DNA from: an uncultured Roseibium sp.
Lineage (GTDB): Bacteria; Pseudomonadota; Alphaproteobacteria; Rhizobiales; Stappiaceae
DNA length: 64,000 nucleotides
Assembly: GCF_963669205.1 (NCBI RefSeq)
Contig: NZ_OY769915.1
Span: forward strand, 904,001 to 968,000
Direction of reading: 5' to 3'
The translations under genes and the position numbers were made by a program. The notes beneath the pieces were generated by a model. The model saw only the letters and a program-made list of their open reading frames with translations, did not search any database and was not told where the DNA came from. Below, piece by piece: positions 51,756 to 59,385 of the stretch; positions within the stretch are counted from its first letter, which is position 1, and the number at the start of each line of letters is the position of its first letter.

Positions 51756-52532
51756 TTACGACGCCTTCGCTTTCTTCTTCGGCCTCAGCACATGCACGTG
51801 ATCCGCGTCGTAGAGTGCGCTGTCGCGGAAGTCTTCTCCCGGTTTCAGCGCGTGGCCGACGAAGATCAGGGCGGTGCGGGTGATCTTGGCCTTGCGGACG
51901 TGTGCGGCAATCGTTGAAAGCGTGCCGCGGATGAAGGTTTCGTCCGGCCAGCCGACGCGGTAGGCCACGATCACCGGGCAGTCCGCGCCGTAGTGCGGCG
52001 TCAGCTGACGCTCGATTTCGCGCAGGTTCCGGATGGACAGATGGATCGCAAGCGTTGCACCGCTCTTGCCGAGCGTATCAAGGTCCTCGTTATTCGGCAT
52101 GGCCGACGACTGCATCGCGGTACGGGTGACGATGACCGTCTGTGCGACTTCCGGAATCGTCAGTTCGGCTTTCAGCGCGGCCGCAGCGGCGGCAAAGGCA
52201 GGCACGCCGGGGGTGACGTCATAGTCGATGCCGAGTGCATCGAGGCGGCGCATCTGTTCGGCCGTCGCGCCGTAAATCGAGGGATCGCCGGAATGGACGC
52301 GGGCGACGTCCAGTCCCATTTCGTGAGCCTTCTTGATCTCGTCGACAATATCATCGAGCGTCATAGGCGCTGTGTCGATCACGCGGGCCCCTTCGGGGGC
52401 TGCCGCCACGATTTGCTCCGGTACGAGTGAGCCGGCGTAAAGGCAGACCGGACAGGACTGGATCAATCTCAACCCGCGCACCGTGATGAGGTCGGGATCG
52501 CCGGGACCCGCGCCGATGAAATGAACGGTCAT
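51756..52532 (-). CDS. cobM: Precorrin-4 / cobalt-precorrin-4 C11-methyltransferase
   Basis: A 258-aa tetrapyrrole methylase. VHFIGAGPGDPDLITVRG, CLYAGSLVPEQIV, VARVHSGDPSIYGATAEQM and VIVTRTAMQSSAMPNNEDL are the CobM/CbiF signatures. The basic C-terminus (PKKKAKAS) is unusual but harmless. Its start overlaps the stop of the cbiG-cobJ fusion by 4 bp. It is the last gene of the leftward corrin operon. Confidence 0.93.
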   Translation of the reverse strand: MTVHFIGAGPGDPDLITVRGLRLIQSCPVCLYAGSLVPEQIVAAAPEGARVIDTAPMTLDDIVDEIKKAHEMGLDVARVHSGDPSIYGATAEQMRRLDALGIDYDVTPGVPAFAAAAAALKAELTIPEVAQTVIVTRTAMQSSAMPNNEDLDTLGKSGATLAIHLSIRNLREIERQLTPHYGADCPVIVAYRVGWPDETFIRGTLSTIAAHVRKAKITRTALIFVGHALKPGEDFRDSALYDADHVHVLRPKKKAKAS

Positions 52533-54400
52533 TGGATGTCTTCTGCCTCTTCGGTTTCCGGCGCAGTCTCGGCGCTCTCCGGTTTCGGTGCGTCGATCCG
52601 CTTTGCATAGCCGCGCGGCGTATAGACGAAAATGCTGCCGTCGCCCTTCATGATCGCCCGCGTGTTGGACGAACCGACCAGGACCGTCGTGAGCATGTCG
52701 ACTTCGTCGACGGTGAGCGCTTCAAGGGTGGTGACTTTCAACGTCTCTTCCGGGCGTCCGAGATTGACGCCGAGAACAACGGGTGTCGTCGGCGGACGGT
52801 GCTCCAGCAGGATTTCGCGCGCTGTGGCAAGCTGCGTGCGCCGGCGCTTGGAGACCGGATTGTAGAACGCGATCACGAAGTCGCCTTCGGCCGCGGCCTT
52901 CAGCCGCGCCTCGATGGATTCCCAGGGGGTCAGCAGGTCGGAGAGCGAGATGGCGCAGAAGTCGTGCCCGAGCGGTGCACCGATCCGCGCCGAACAGGCC
53001 TGGAGCGCCGATATTCCCGGCGCATTGGTGACGCTGACACGCTTGGCGGCATCCGAGACACCGCCGAATTCCTCGTTCCGGTGCAGCAGTTCGTAGACCA
53101 GCGCCCCCATCGCGTAGATGCCGGCATCGCCGGACGAGATCAGGGCGACGTTCTTGCCCTTGCCGGCTTCTTCCAGCGCGAACCGCACCCGGTCCTCTTC
53201 GGCGCCAAGCGGGAAATTGTGGTGTTTCTTCCCGGTGATATGGGTGTCGACGATATCGAGATAGAGCGAGTAGCCGACCACGTCCGTGGCGTCCGCCAGG
53301 AGCTTCGTGGCTTCGGGCGTCCGCCAGTCGTCCTTGCCCGGCCCGATGCCGATCACCGACAGATGCCCTCGGGCGCGGCCGACGGTATCCGGGTCGATCG
53401 GCTGCGGCGCACGGGCAATCGCGCAGGTCGCGTTTTCCGTCTTCTGCTTCTCGACAACGAGCGATCCGAACGGACCGGAGGCGGCAAGCGAGGCGCCTTC
53501 CGACACGCCGTGGCAGCCGACTTCCTGGAAGACGATGTTGGACGGGTTCTTCAGGCGCGGGGTCTCGCGCTGCAGTTCCACTGCCGAAAAGACGCGAAGC
53601 GGCACGTTCAGATGGTTGGCGAGTTCGAGCACCGCCGTTTCGTCGGACTTCAGTTCAATCGTCGTCACGCAGGCGACGGCACCCCTGGCGATCCCGGCGT
53701 CAGCCAATTGGGTTTCGACGAGATCGATGAGTTCCTTAGGGTCGCAATAGCGGGCGCAACCGACACCGATGGCGTATTTCTGTGGGTGATAGACGAGCTG
53801 CGTCGGCCCGCCTTCTGTCGGTTTCTCGGTGGCTGTCAGCGCAATCGCGGCGTCCTCGGAGGTAGTGAGGTCCGCACTGGTAAGCCAGTCTGCGGTTCCC
53901 TCGATACGGACTTCCGCGCCCGACAGCAGCTCTGCCATGACGGGCTTGGCATCTTCCGGATTGGCCAGCAGCCAGCCCTTGGGCGGTACATCGAGCGCGA
54001 TCCCGAGCTTCGTGTCTCCGGCGGTCGTGATGGCCGCGTGCCCCCGCAGCGACTTCGCCAGGATCCGGGCCAGTTCGTTGGCACCGCGATGGCCGCCGAG
54101 CAGCGGCACGATGCTGGAACCGTCTTCGGAGACCGCGATCACCGGCGGCTCGGTGCGTTTGTCGCCGAGGATGGGCGCGAGCGCGCGGATCAGAATGCCG
54201 CTGGCGCAGAAACCGACGATCGGATGTCCGGCCTTGAACAGCAGTTGCAGGTGCTCGATCGTTTCATTGAACTGGGTGTCTGCCGTCGGCACACGGCCGG
54301 CCAGACCGTGAATGCGCGCCGTGGAAAAGCGGCGCGCGACATCTTCTGCCGTGTCCAGCCCTGCCTGGTTCAGGACGAATAGGATGGGGGAAGCGTCCAC
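52529..54400 (-). CDS. CbiG-CobJ fusion: lactone-opening protein plus precorrin-3B C17-methyltransferase
   Basis: A 623-aa two-enzyme fusion. Residues 1-330 are CbiG-like: an N-terminal part with FCASGILIRALAPILGDKR and VIPLLGG-like SIVPLLGGHRGANEL, then the CbiG C-terminal/CobE domain with AIGVGCARYCDPKELIDLV and GVSEGASLAASG. Residues 346-590 are CobJ/CbiH: LSVIGIGPGKDDWRTPEA, ISSGDAGIYAMGALVYEL, FCAISLSDLLTPW and IAFYNPVSKRRR. CbiG opens the delta-lactone made by CbiH during ring contraction, so the fused partners act on consecutive steps. A 35-residue acidic tail follows. It overlaps cobI upstream by 31 bp and cobM downstream. Confidence 0.92.
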   Translation of the reverse strand: MDASPILFVLNQAGLDTAEDVARRFSTARIHGLAGRVPTADTQFNETIEHLQLLFKAGHPIVGFCASGILIRALAPILGDKRTEPPVIAVSEDGSSIVPLLGGHRGANELARILAKSLRGHAAITTAGDTKLGIALDVPPKGWLLANPEDAKPVMAELLSGAEVRIEGTADWLTSADLTTSEDAAIALTATEKPTEGGPTQLVYHPQKYAIGVGCARYCDPKELIDLVETQLADAGIARGAVACVTTIELKSDETAVLELANHLNVPLRVFSAVELQRETPRLKNPSNIVFQEVGCHGVSEGASLAASGPFGSLVVEKQKTENATCAIARAPQPIDPDTVGRARGHLSVIGIGPGKDDWRTPEATKLLADATDVVGYSLYLDIVDTHITGKKHHNFPLGAEEDRVRFALEEAGKGKNVALISSGDAGIYAMGALVYELLHRNEEFGGVSDAAKRVSVTNAPGISALQACSARIGAPLGHDFCAISLSDLLTPWESIEARLKAAAEGDFVIAFYNPVSKRRRTQLATAREILLEHRPPTTPVVLGVNLGRPEETLKVTTLEALTVDEVDMLTTVLVGSSNTRAIMKGDGSIFVYTPRGYAKRIDAPKPESAETAPETEEAEDIQ

Positions 54401-55095
54401 GCTTCGTCTCCCTTGTAAATGAGGATCATGGAGAAATAGGGCGCGGTATCTGCATCAAGGTCTATCAGGCGATGCACCTTCTGCTTTTCAAGGCTGGCCC
54501 GCTCGACATAGCCGGCCTGTTCCAGAAGGCCCATGCGATCGAGCAGTGCCCTGAGACGGGCCAGATGACGGCCGACCTTCATGATGGCAACGGCCTGGGC
54601 CTCTTCGATCTTTTCTTCGATGGCGTCATCCGGCAATGGTCCGGGTATCACCGTGAGCACGTCGTTTCTGGAGGTGAGCGGCCGCTGAAGCTGCGCCGCG
54701 CAGGCCGTCAGCGAGGTCACGCCCGGCACGACTTCGATCTCGAAACGGTCGCAAAGCCGCTCGAACAGATACATGAACGAGCCGTAGAAGAACGGGTCAC
54801 CTTCGCACAGTGTGACAACGTCTTCGCCTGAGGCAAGCACCTGTGCGATCTCGGCCGCGGCCTTGTCGTAAATCTCCTGCGCCGGGAACCGTTCGACACG
54901 CATGGGAACGACTATCGGAATCTCGCGTGCGTCCTGCGGGATGGTCGACGCGGCGATCGAGCGGGCAAAGCTCTCGCCGGTGTCGGGCGCGGGGTAGGCG
55001 ATGACCTTTGCCGAAGAGATCAGCCGGTGGGCCTTCAGCGTCATGAGTTCCGGATCTCCGGGGCCGAGACCGATGCCGAACAGGGTTCCGCTCAT
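54370..55095 (-). CDS. cobI: Precorrin-2 / cobalt-factor II C20-methyltransferase
   Basis: A 241-aa SAM-dependent methylase. LFGIGLGPGDPELMTLKA, VVTLCEGDPFFYGSFMYL, VVPGVTSLTACAAQLQ and VGRHLARLRALL are CobI/CbiL signatures. The ATG at 55095 overlaps the cobL stop (ATGA). CobI and CbiL differ in whether cobalt is already present; the neighbouring CbiX suggests the cobalt form. Confidence 0.92.
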   Translation of the reverse strand: MSGTLFGIGLGPGDPELMTLKAHRLISSAKVIAYPAPDTGESFARSIAASTIPQDAREIPIVVPMRVERFPAQEIYDKAAAEIAQVLASGEDVVTLCEGDPFFYGSFMYLFERLCDRFEIEVVPGVTSLTACAAQLQRPLTSRNDVLTVIPGPLPDDAIEEKIEEAQAVAIMKVGRHLARLRALLDRMGLLEQAGYVERASLEKQKVHRLIDLDADTAPYFSMILIYKGDEAWTLPPSYSS

Positions 55096-56291
55096 GGTTT
55101 TTCCAGGCTCCATTGCGTCACCGGCATCAACGGCCGCCAGCCGGTCAGGCCGCCGACGGGACTTGCCCGGTGGATCGAGAGTTTTTTCAGGAAGCCGCCG
55201 TGTTTCTTGTAGGCGGCAAGCAGAACAGCCTCGCTTTCCAGCGTGACGGCGTTGGCAACGAGCCGGCCGCCTGTTTGGAGCGCATTGAGCGACGTATCGA
55301 TGACGCCGGGTGCCGTCAGGCCGCCGCCGATGAAGACGGCATCCGGACGGGCCAGGCCATCGAGGCCTTCGGGGGCCGTCGCGTCAAGAAGGTCCAGATG
55401 CGGGACGCCGAGGGCGATCGCGTTCTCCGCCGCCATCTTGCGCCGCTCCGCGTTTGGCTCCAGGCCGATCGCACGGGAGCGGTTCGCGGCCCGCAGCCAT
55501 TCGATGGCAACCGATCCGCAGCCTGCGCCGATGTCCCACAAAAGTGCGCCCGGATGCGGTTTCAGTTCAGCGAGGGTGACCGCGCGGATGTCCTGCTTGG
55601 TCATCTTGCCGTCATGGTGGAAGGCGTCGTCGGAAAGACCGGGGACGCGGGCGCGCAGACTGGTTCCCGGATCGGCTGTGACGTCAAGGGCCAGCGTATG
55701 AAAGGCGGCCACTTCACCTGACCAGTCTTCGGCGATACCGCTCTTGCGGCGCTCCTTCTCCCCGCCGAGATGTTCGAGCACGGTGATCCGGCTGCGTCCG
55801 TAACCTTCATCCGCCAGCAGGTCGGCAACCTGTCGCGGGGTTTCCGGACCGCTCGTCAGAACCAGAAGGCGCGCACCGGGGTAGAGTGTGCAACGCAGAA
55901 GATCGACCGGCCGGCCATGGACGGAAAGACACTCGCACTCCTGAAGAGGCCAGCTCATGCGGGAGGCCGCCAGCTGGAAAGCGGACAGCGACGGCAGAAC
56001 CGTCATTTCCTGCGGATCGAACCGCTGGACCAGGGATGACCCGATCCCGAACCACATCGGGTCGCCGGTCGCAAGAATGGCGACCTGCCGCGGCCTGAGC
56101 TCTTCCAGATCAGTGAAGACGGCGGCAAACGGGGATGGCCAGGTTCTCTTTTCTGCAGCGAAATCGCCTGCAAGAGCGAGGTGCCGCGCGCCGCCATAGA
56201 CCACATCGGCACCTGCCAATGCCTCCCGGCCGCCGGGCGCGAGCGCACCGTCCTCGCCGATCCCGACCAGCGTCAGCCAAGGGGACTTCAT
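55092..56291 (-). CDS. cobL: Precorrin-6Y C5,15-methyltransferase (decarboxylating)
   Basis: A 399-aa bifunctional enzyme. The N-terminal CbiE half (LTLVGIGEDG, ILATGDPMWFGIGSSLVQ) methylates C5 and the C-terminal CbiT half (GALLWDIGAGCGSVAIEWLRA, FIGGGLTAPGVIDT) methylates C15 and decarboxylates the C12 acetate. Its ATG overlaps the stop of the small upstream ORF by 4 bp, and its stop overlaps cobI. Confidence 0.94.
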   Translation of the reverse strand: MKSPWLTLVGIGEDGALAPGGREALAGADVVYGGARHLALAGDFAAEKRTWPSPFAAVFTDLEELRPRQVAILATGDPMWFGIGSSLVQRFDPQEMTVLPSLSAFQLAASRMSWPLQECECLSVHGRPVDLLRCTLYPGARLLVLTSGPETPRQVADLLADEGYGRSRITVLEHLGGEKERRKSGIAEDWSGEVAAFHTLALDVTADPGTSLRARVPGLSDDAFHHDGKMTKQDIRAVTLAELKPHPGALLWDIGAGCGSVAIEWLRAANRSRAIGLEPNAERRKMAAENAIALGVPHLDLLDATAPEGLDGLARPDAVFIGGGLTAPGVIDTSLNALQTGGRLVANAVTLESEAVLLAAYKKHGGFLKKLSIHRASPVGGLTGWRPLMPVTQWSLEKP

Positions 56292-56536
56292 GTGTCCTCC
56301 AGCCGATAGGGTTTGGGACGTGTCTTTGGCGTGAGTTCCACCGGGCTGCCGTCAGTCTGCGGCACGGCCTGCTTCATCCCCTGCGATTGCCGGCTCACCG
56401 GATCTTCCGTGGTTCCGTCACCTGTCTCACCAGCGGGCGCCGGCCGGCCGCCGGAATGGGACAGGAACCCGCGCGAGCGCATGGGCTTTCCCGCACCGCT
56501 TGATTTCAGATCCTTGCGCCGTCCCGGTCCCGTCAT
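56288..56536 (-). CDS. Unrecognised 82-aa protein coupled into the corrin operon
   Basis: An open frame from ATG 56536 to a stop that overlaps the cobL ATG (ATGA) and begins 1 bp after the cobH stop (TGAGATG). A GAGAT sequence acts as ribosome site. The product is basic and low in hydrophobic residues (MTGPGRRKDLKSSGAGK ... KTRPKPYRLEDT), so it is probably disordered or nucleic-acid/protein binding. No family is recognised. The precise coupling on both sides argues that it is translated. It could also simply be a translational bridge between cobH and cobL. Confidence 0.6.
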   Translation of the reverse strand: MTGPGRRKDLKSSGAGKPMRSRGFLSHSGGRPAPAGETGDGTTEDPVSRQSQGMKQAVPQTDGSPVELTPKTRPKPYRLEDT

Positions 56537-56537
56537 C

Positions 56538-57194
56538 TCAGATCTCCTCCGGCAGTCCGGCGGCAAGGGCGTTGACGGCGGCCGCCGCCATCGCCGACCC
56601 GCCGCGCCGGCCTCTGATCGCCAGGTACGGAACCCCGAACGGGTTTTCGATAAGCGCGTCCTTGGATTCGGCGGCCCCGACAAACCCGACCGGAAAGCCG
56701 AGCACAAGGGCGGGTTTCGGCCCGCCGGATGCAATCGTCTCCAGGAGATGGAACAACGTCGTCGGCGCGTTGCCGACGGCAACGATGGCGCCCTCTAGCC
56801 GGTCGTGCCAAAGGTTGACGGCGGCTGCCGAGCGCGTCGTGCCGAGTTCTTTCGCCATCTCCGGCACGCGGGCGTCGTTCAGCGTGCAGACGACATCGCA
56901 GGCCGATGGCACGCGGGAGCGGATGATGCCGTGGGTGACCATTTCCACGTCACACAGGATGGCGGCGCCGGTCCGGAATGCCCGGCGCGCGGAAGATGTC
57001 AGATCGTCTGACCAGGCAAGGTCCTTGGGCAGATCGGTCATGCCGCAGGCATGGATCAGCCGCACGGCAACCGCGTGCAGATCTTCCGGCAGATGCGAAA
57101 GATCCGCTTCACCGCGAACGATGGAAAAAGACTGCCGGTAGATGGCCGACGGGTCCTTCTCGTATGCGTAGGCCGGAGTAGGTTGCCTTGTCAC
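56538..57194 (-). CDS. cobH: Precorrin-8X / cobalt-precorrin-8 methylmutase
   Basis: A 218-aa enzyme that moves a methyl group from C11 to C12 to give (hydrogeno)cobyrinic acid. The catalytic His is in CDVEMVTHGI; AVGNAPTTLFHLLE and GFPVGFVGAAESK are further CobH/CbiC signatures. It follows cbiX by 6 bp and precedes the small 82-aa ORF by 1 bp. Confidence 0.94.
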   Translation of the reverse strand: MTRQPTPAYAYEKDPSAIYRQSFSIVRGEADLSHLPEDLHAVAVRLIHACGMTDLPKDLAWSDDLTSSARRAFRTGAAILCDVEMVTHGIIRSRVPSACDVVCTLNDARVPEMAKELGTTRSAAAVNLWHDRLEGAIVAVGNAPTTLFHLLETIASGGPKPALVLGFPVGFVGAAESKDALIENPFGVPYLAIRGRRGGSAMAAAAVNALAAGLPEEI

Positions 57195-57200
57195 GGACGC

Positions 57201-58322
57201 TTATCCCTCGCGCTTCAGCGATTTCGGTCCGTGCGGATGATCCGCGTGCGGGTAGGGATGATGATGATGGCCATGGTCATGATCGTGCCCGTGCCCGTGC
57301 CCGTCACCATGGTGGTGATGGTGTCCGTGCCCGTCGCCGTGATCATGACCATGACCGTGATCGTGGTGATGATGATGTCCGCTGGCCTGAACCTGCTTTT
57401 CGCAGGCCCCGGTGCAGATTTCGTCGCAGAGCTGGCACTCCGCTTCCGCGCCAAGGCCCTCGACGTGATGATGATGGCTTTCCTGCGCCAGCCCCACTTC
57501 CGCCTCGAAACCAAGCACCTGTTCGCGGTACTTGCACATCTGGCAATTCATCAGGTTGGCACCCTGCAGGATTTCCTGAACCCGGTCCGCCATCGTGTCG
57601 ATGACCTGAGGGTGGTCGTTGAGATAGCCCGCCTTGAGGAATTCGATCTCCGGGTGATTTGCCGCGATCTCGTCTGCCGTGTTGTAGATCCTTTGAACCA
57701 GCACACCGGTGAAGAGGAAATACGGAAACACGATAATGCGCTTGTAACCGAGCCTGGCCGCATGTTCGAGGCCCGGACCGACCAGCGGAAAGGTAACGCC
57801 GGAATAGCACGTTTCCGCCCAGCCGAAACCGAAGCCTTCCCAGAGCAGCCGTGTGATCTTGGTGACGTTCGAATTGGCATCCGGGTCGGACGCGCCGCGC
57901 CCGACGACCATAAGGAGCGTTTCATGCAGCGGTACGTCGCTGTCCGCTTCGTCGATAGCTGCCTGGATGCGGGCCGCTGCCGCCTTGACCATGCGCGTGT
58001 CGACGGCCAGCTCCCGTCCATAGGAGATTTGCATCTCCGGATGCATGGCCTGATAGGTGTTCAGAACCGATGGAATGTCATTCTTGGCGTGGCCGGCGGC
58101 AAACAGCATGCCCGGCACGGCCAGAACGCGCGTGCAGCCCTGCTCACGCAACTTGTTCAGACCGTCATGAATGACGGGATTGGCGAATTCCAGGTAGCCA
58201 TACTCGACCGGCCAGTCCGGGAACCGCGCCGTCAGGCCTTCGGCGAGCTGTGCAAATTGTTTGACCGCGCCCTTGTTGCGGCTGCCATGGCCGCAAATCA
58301 TCAACCCGAGTTTTTCGCTCAT
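57201..58322 (-). CDS. cbiX: CbiX-type sirohydrochlorin cobaltochelatase with Cys motifs and a long His-rich tail
   Basis: A 373-aa protein with two chelatase-like repeats: LMICGHGSRNKGAV (H12) and PGMLFAAGHAKNDIPS (H78) in the first, and a second CbiX-like half from about residue 130 (VVGRGASDPDANSNVTK). C260-x2-C263 (MNCQMCKYREQ) is a motif linked to Fe-S binding in long CbiX proteins; a further group C296, C299, C303 and C307 follows. Residues 316-364 carry about 27 His, a likely cobalt store. The enzyme should insert cobalt early into sirohydrochlorin. The ATG overlaps the upstream small gene's stop. Confidence 0.9.
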   Translation of the reverse strand: MSEKLGLMICGHGSRNKGAVKQFAQLAEGLTARFPDWPVEYGYLEFANPVIHDGLNKLREQGCTRVLAVPGMLFAAGHAKNDIPSVLNTYQAMHPEMQISYGRELAVDTRMVKAAAARIQAAIDEADSDVPLHETLLMVVGRGASDPDANSNVTKITRLLWEGFGFGWAETCYSGVTFPLVGPGLEHAARLGYKRIIVFPYFLFTGVLVQRIYNTADEIAANHPEIEFLKAGYLNDHPQVIDTMADRVQEILQGANLMNCQMCKYREQVLGFEAEVGLAQESHHHHVEGLGAEAECQLCDEICTGACEKQVQASGHHHHHDHGHGHDHGDGHGHHHHHGDGHGHGHDHDHGHHHHPYPHADHPHGPKSLKREG

Positions 58323-58561
58323 CGCGCGGCTTCCTCGGTGGTCCCGTCGTCTGCGGTTTCTGCTTCGGGGGTGTCCTCGGCGTCTTTTTTCTTCCGGTCT
58401 TTCAGCGCGACAAGACCGGCGACCAGCGCGGCACCCGCGACGGCGGCTACGCCGATCCAGTGCGAATGCCCGGCCAGTTCACCCAGATGGCCACCATGGG
58501 CAAAGGCGGTTGACGGCAGAAACACGGTCAGAAGTCCAGTGAGGTGCGTCCGATGGCTCAT
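58319..58561 (-). CDS. Small membrane protein with His-rich periplasmic segment (DUF6732-like)
   Basis: An 80-aa protein with a signal sequence (about residues 1-21, ending STAFA), the segment HGGHLGELAGHSHW, a transmembrane helix (about 33-50) and an acidic cytoplasmic tail. I recognise it as the small family seen at the head of alphaproteobacterial cobalamin operons (DUF6732-like). The four His suggest metal handling, possibly cobalt. Its stop overlaps the cbiX start (ATGA), so it is the first gene of the operon. The ATG at 58561 has a GGGAGAGAAG site. Confidence 0.72.
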   Translation of the reverse strand: MSHRTHLTGLLTVFLPSTAFAHGGHLGELAGHSHWIGVAAVAGAALVAGLVALKDRKKKDAEDTPEAETADDGTTEEAAR

Positions 58562-58829
58562 TCTTCTCTCCCAATGGCAGGCGCCTGCAGGCAATCGATG
58601 GCGGCGGAATCGGAAGACGAAAGCAAACACGAACGATGAGCCAGCCGGAATTCGGCCGCTCTGCAAGTGCCTTGGACAGCTCCGGCATTGGTCCCCTGTG
58701 TGGGTCAACCGCATCCAGAATCGCTTTCAGTCCCTGATAGGACGCCGTCAGGTCGCGGCAATTTAGGGGAGCGGTCCCGGCCGATCAAGCGCGAAAGCGA
58801 CATCCATTGGTCGAAACAGGCAACAGTGG

Positions 58830-59303
58830 ATGACAGTCGCAGAATTTGTCGGTAAGCATGCGCGTGAGGGTAGTTTCGGGTATGTGGACAATCTTGGCGT
58901 GAGAGCTTTCCGGCAGATATTTCCGGAATTGAGGATCGCAGCATTCTTGCTGGCGGTGACGCCGTTTCTGCTCGTTTCCCTGATACCCAACGGCTACATG
59001 CCGAGCGTTCAGGCCGATGGAACTTTCACGGTCACGATCTGTACGCCCGAAGGCCACCGAACCGTCGCGCTGGACGCGGACGGGAACATTGTTCCCGCGC
59101 TGCCTGATGGCCAGGAAGGGTCGAATTCCACAGATCATTGTCTTTTCGCTGGTGTGGGGACTTTCTTCGGAACCGATCAGAGGTTCGAACTGCATGCCCG
59201 CCTTCAGGGGCTCCACAAGGATCTGGTCAAACCTGATCTCTCGCTGCCGCCTGCCGCCGTGCCGGGCCTGCTGGGTGCCCGCGCTCCGCCGCGCCGGATC
59301 TGA
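58830..59303 (+). CDS. DUF2946-like exported small protein
   Basis: A 157-aa protein. An N-terminal hydrophobic segment (about residues 37-54, AAFLLAVTPFLLVSLIPNG) precedes a periplasmic part with PSVQADGTFTVTICTPEGHR and DHCLFA, matching the DUF2946 pattern of two separated cysteine elements after a membrane anchor. Members often lie beside TonB receptors or PepSY proteins in metal-uptake loci; here a PepSY protein gene follows. Function is not known. The start is uncertain, since the first 30 residues are polar and atypical. Confidence 0.6.
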   Translation: MTVAEFVGKHAREGSFGYVDNLGVRAFRQIFPELRIAAFLLAVTPFLLVSLIPNGYMPSVQADGTFTVTICTPEGHRTVALDADGNIVPALPDGQEGSNSTDHCLFAGVGTFFGTDQRFELHARLQGLHKDLVKPDLSLPPAAVPGLLGARAPPRRI

Positions 59304-59385
59304 AGAGACAATCAATCCACGAAACACTTGTGAAGCGAGGAGCGCCGCGCCGTTTGGCGGGCTGCACGCTCGCGTTGGAGCACCC

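Noticed and set aside
52532..54382. 616-codon frame antisense to the cbiG-cobJ fusion
   Set aside because: A long open antisense frame is expected from the GC-rich codon pattern; the sense strand has two recognised enzymes.
57240..57370. Tandem DNA repeat of CATGATCGTG/CCGTGCC-like units
   Set aside because: The stretch encodes the His-rich tail of CbiX in frame, so codon repetition explains it.
57051..58766. 571-codon frame antisense to cbiX
   Set aside because: The Met/Val-rich segment is the mirror of the His tail; sense-strand motifs are decisive.
58562..58830. Cobalamin riboswitch upstream of the corrin operon
   Set aside because: I looked for the B12-box and the conserved GCCACTG and CCCGCAACTG-type core in both orientations and found none.
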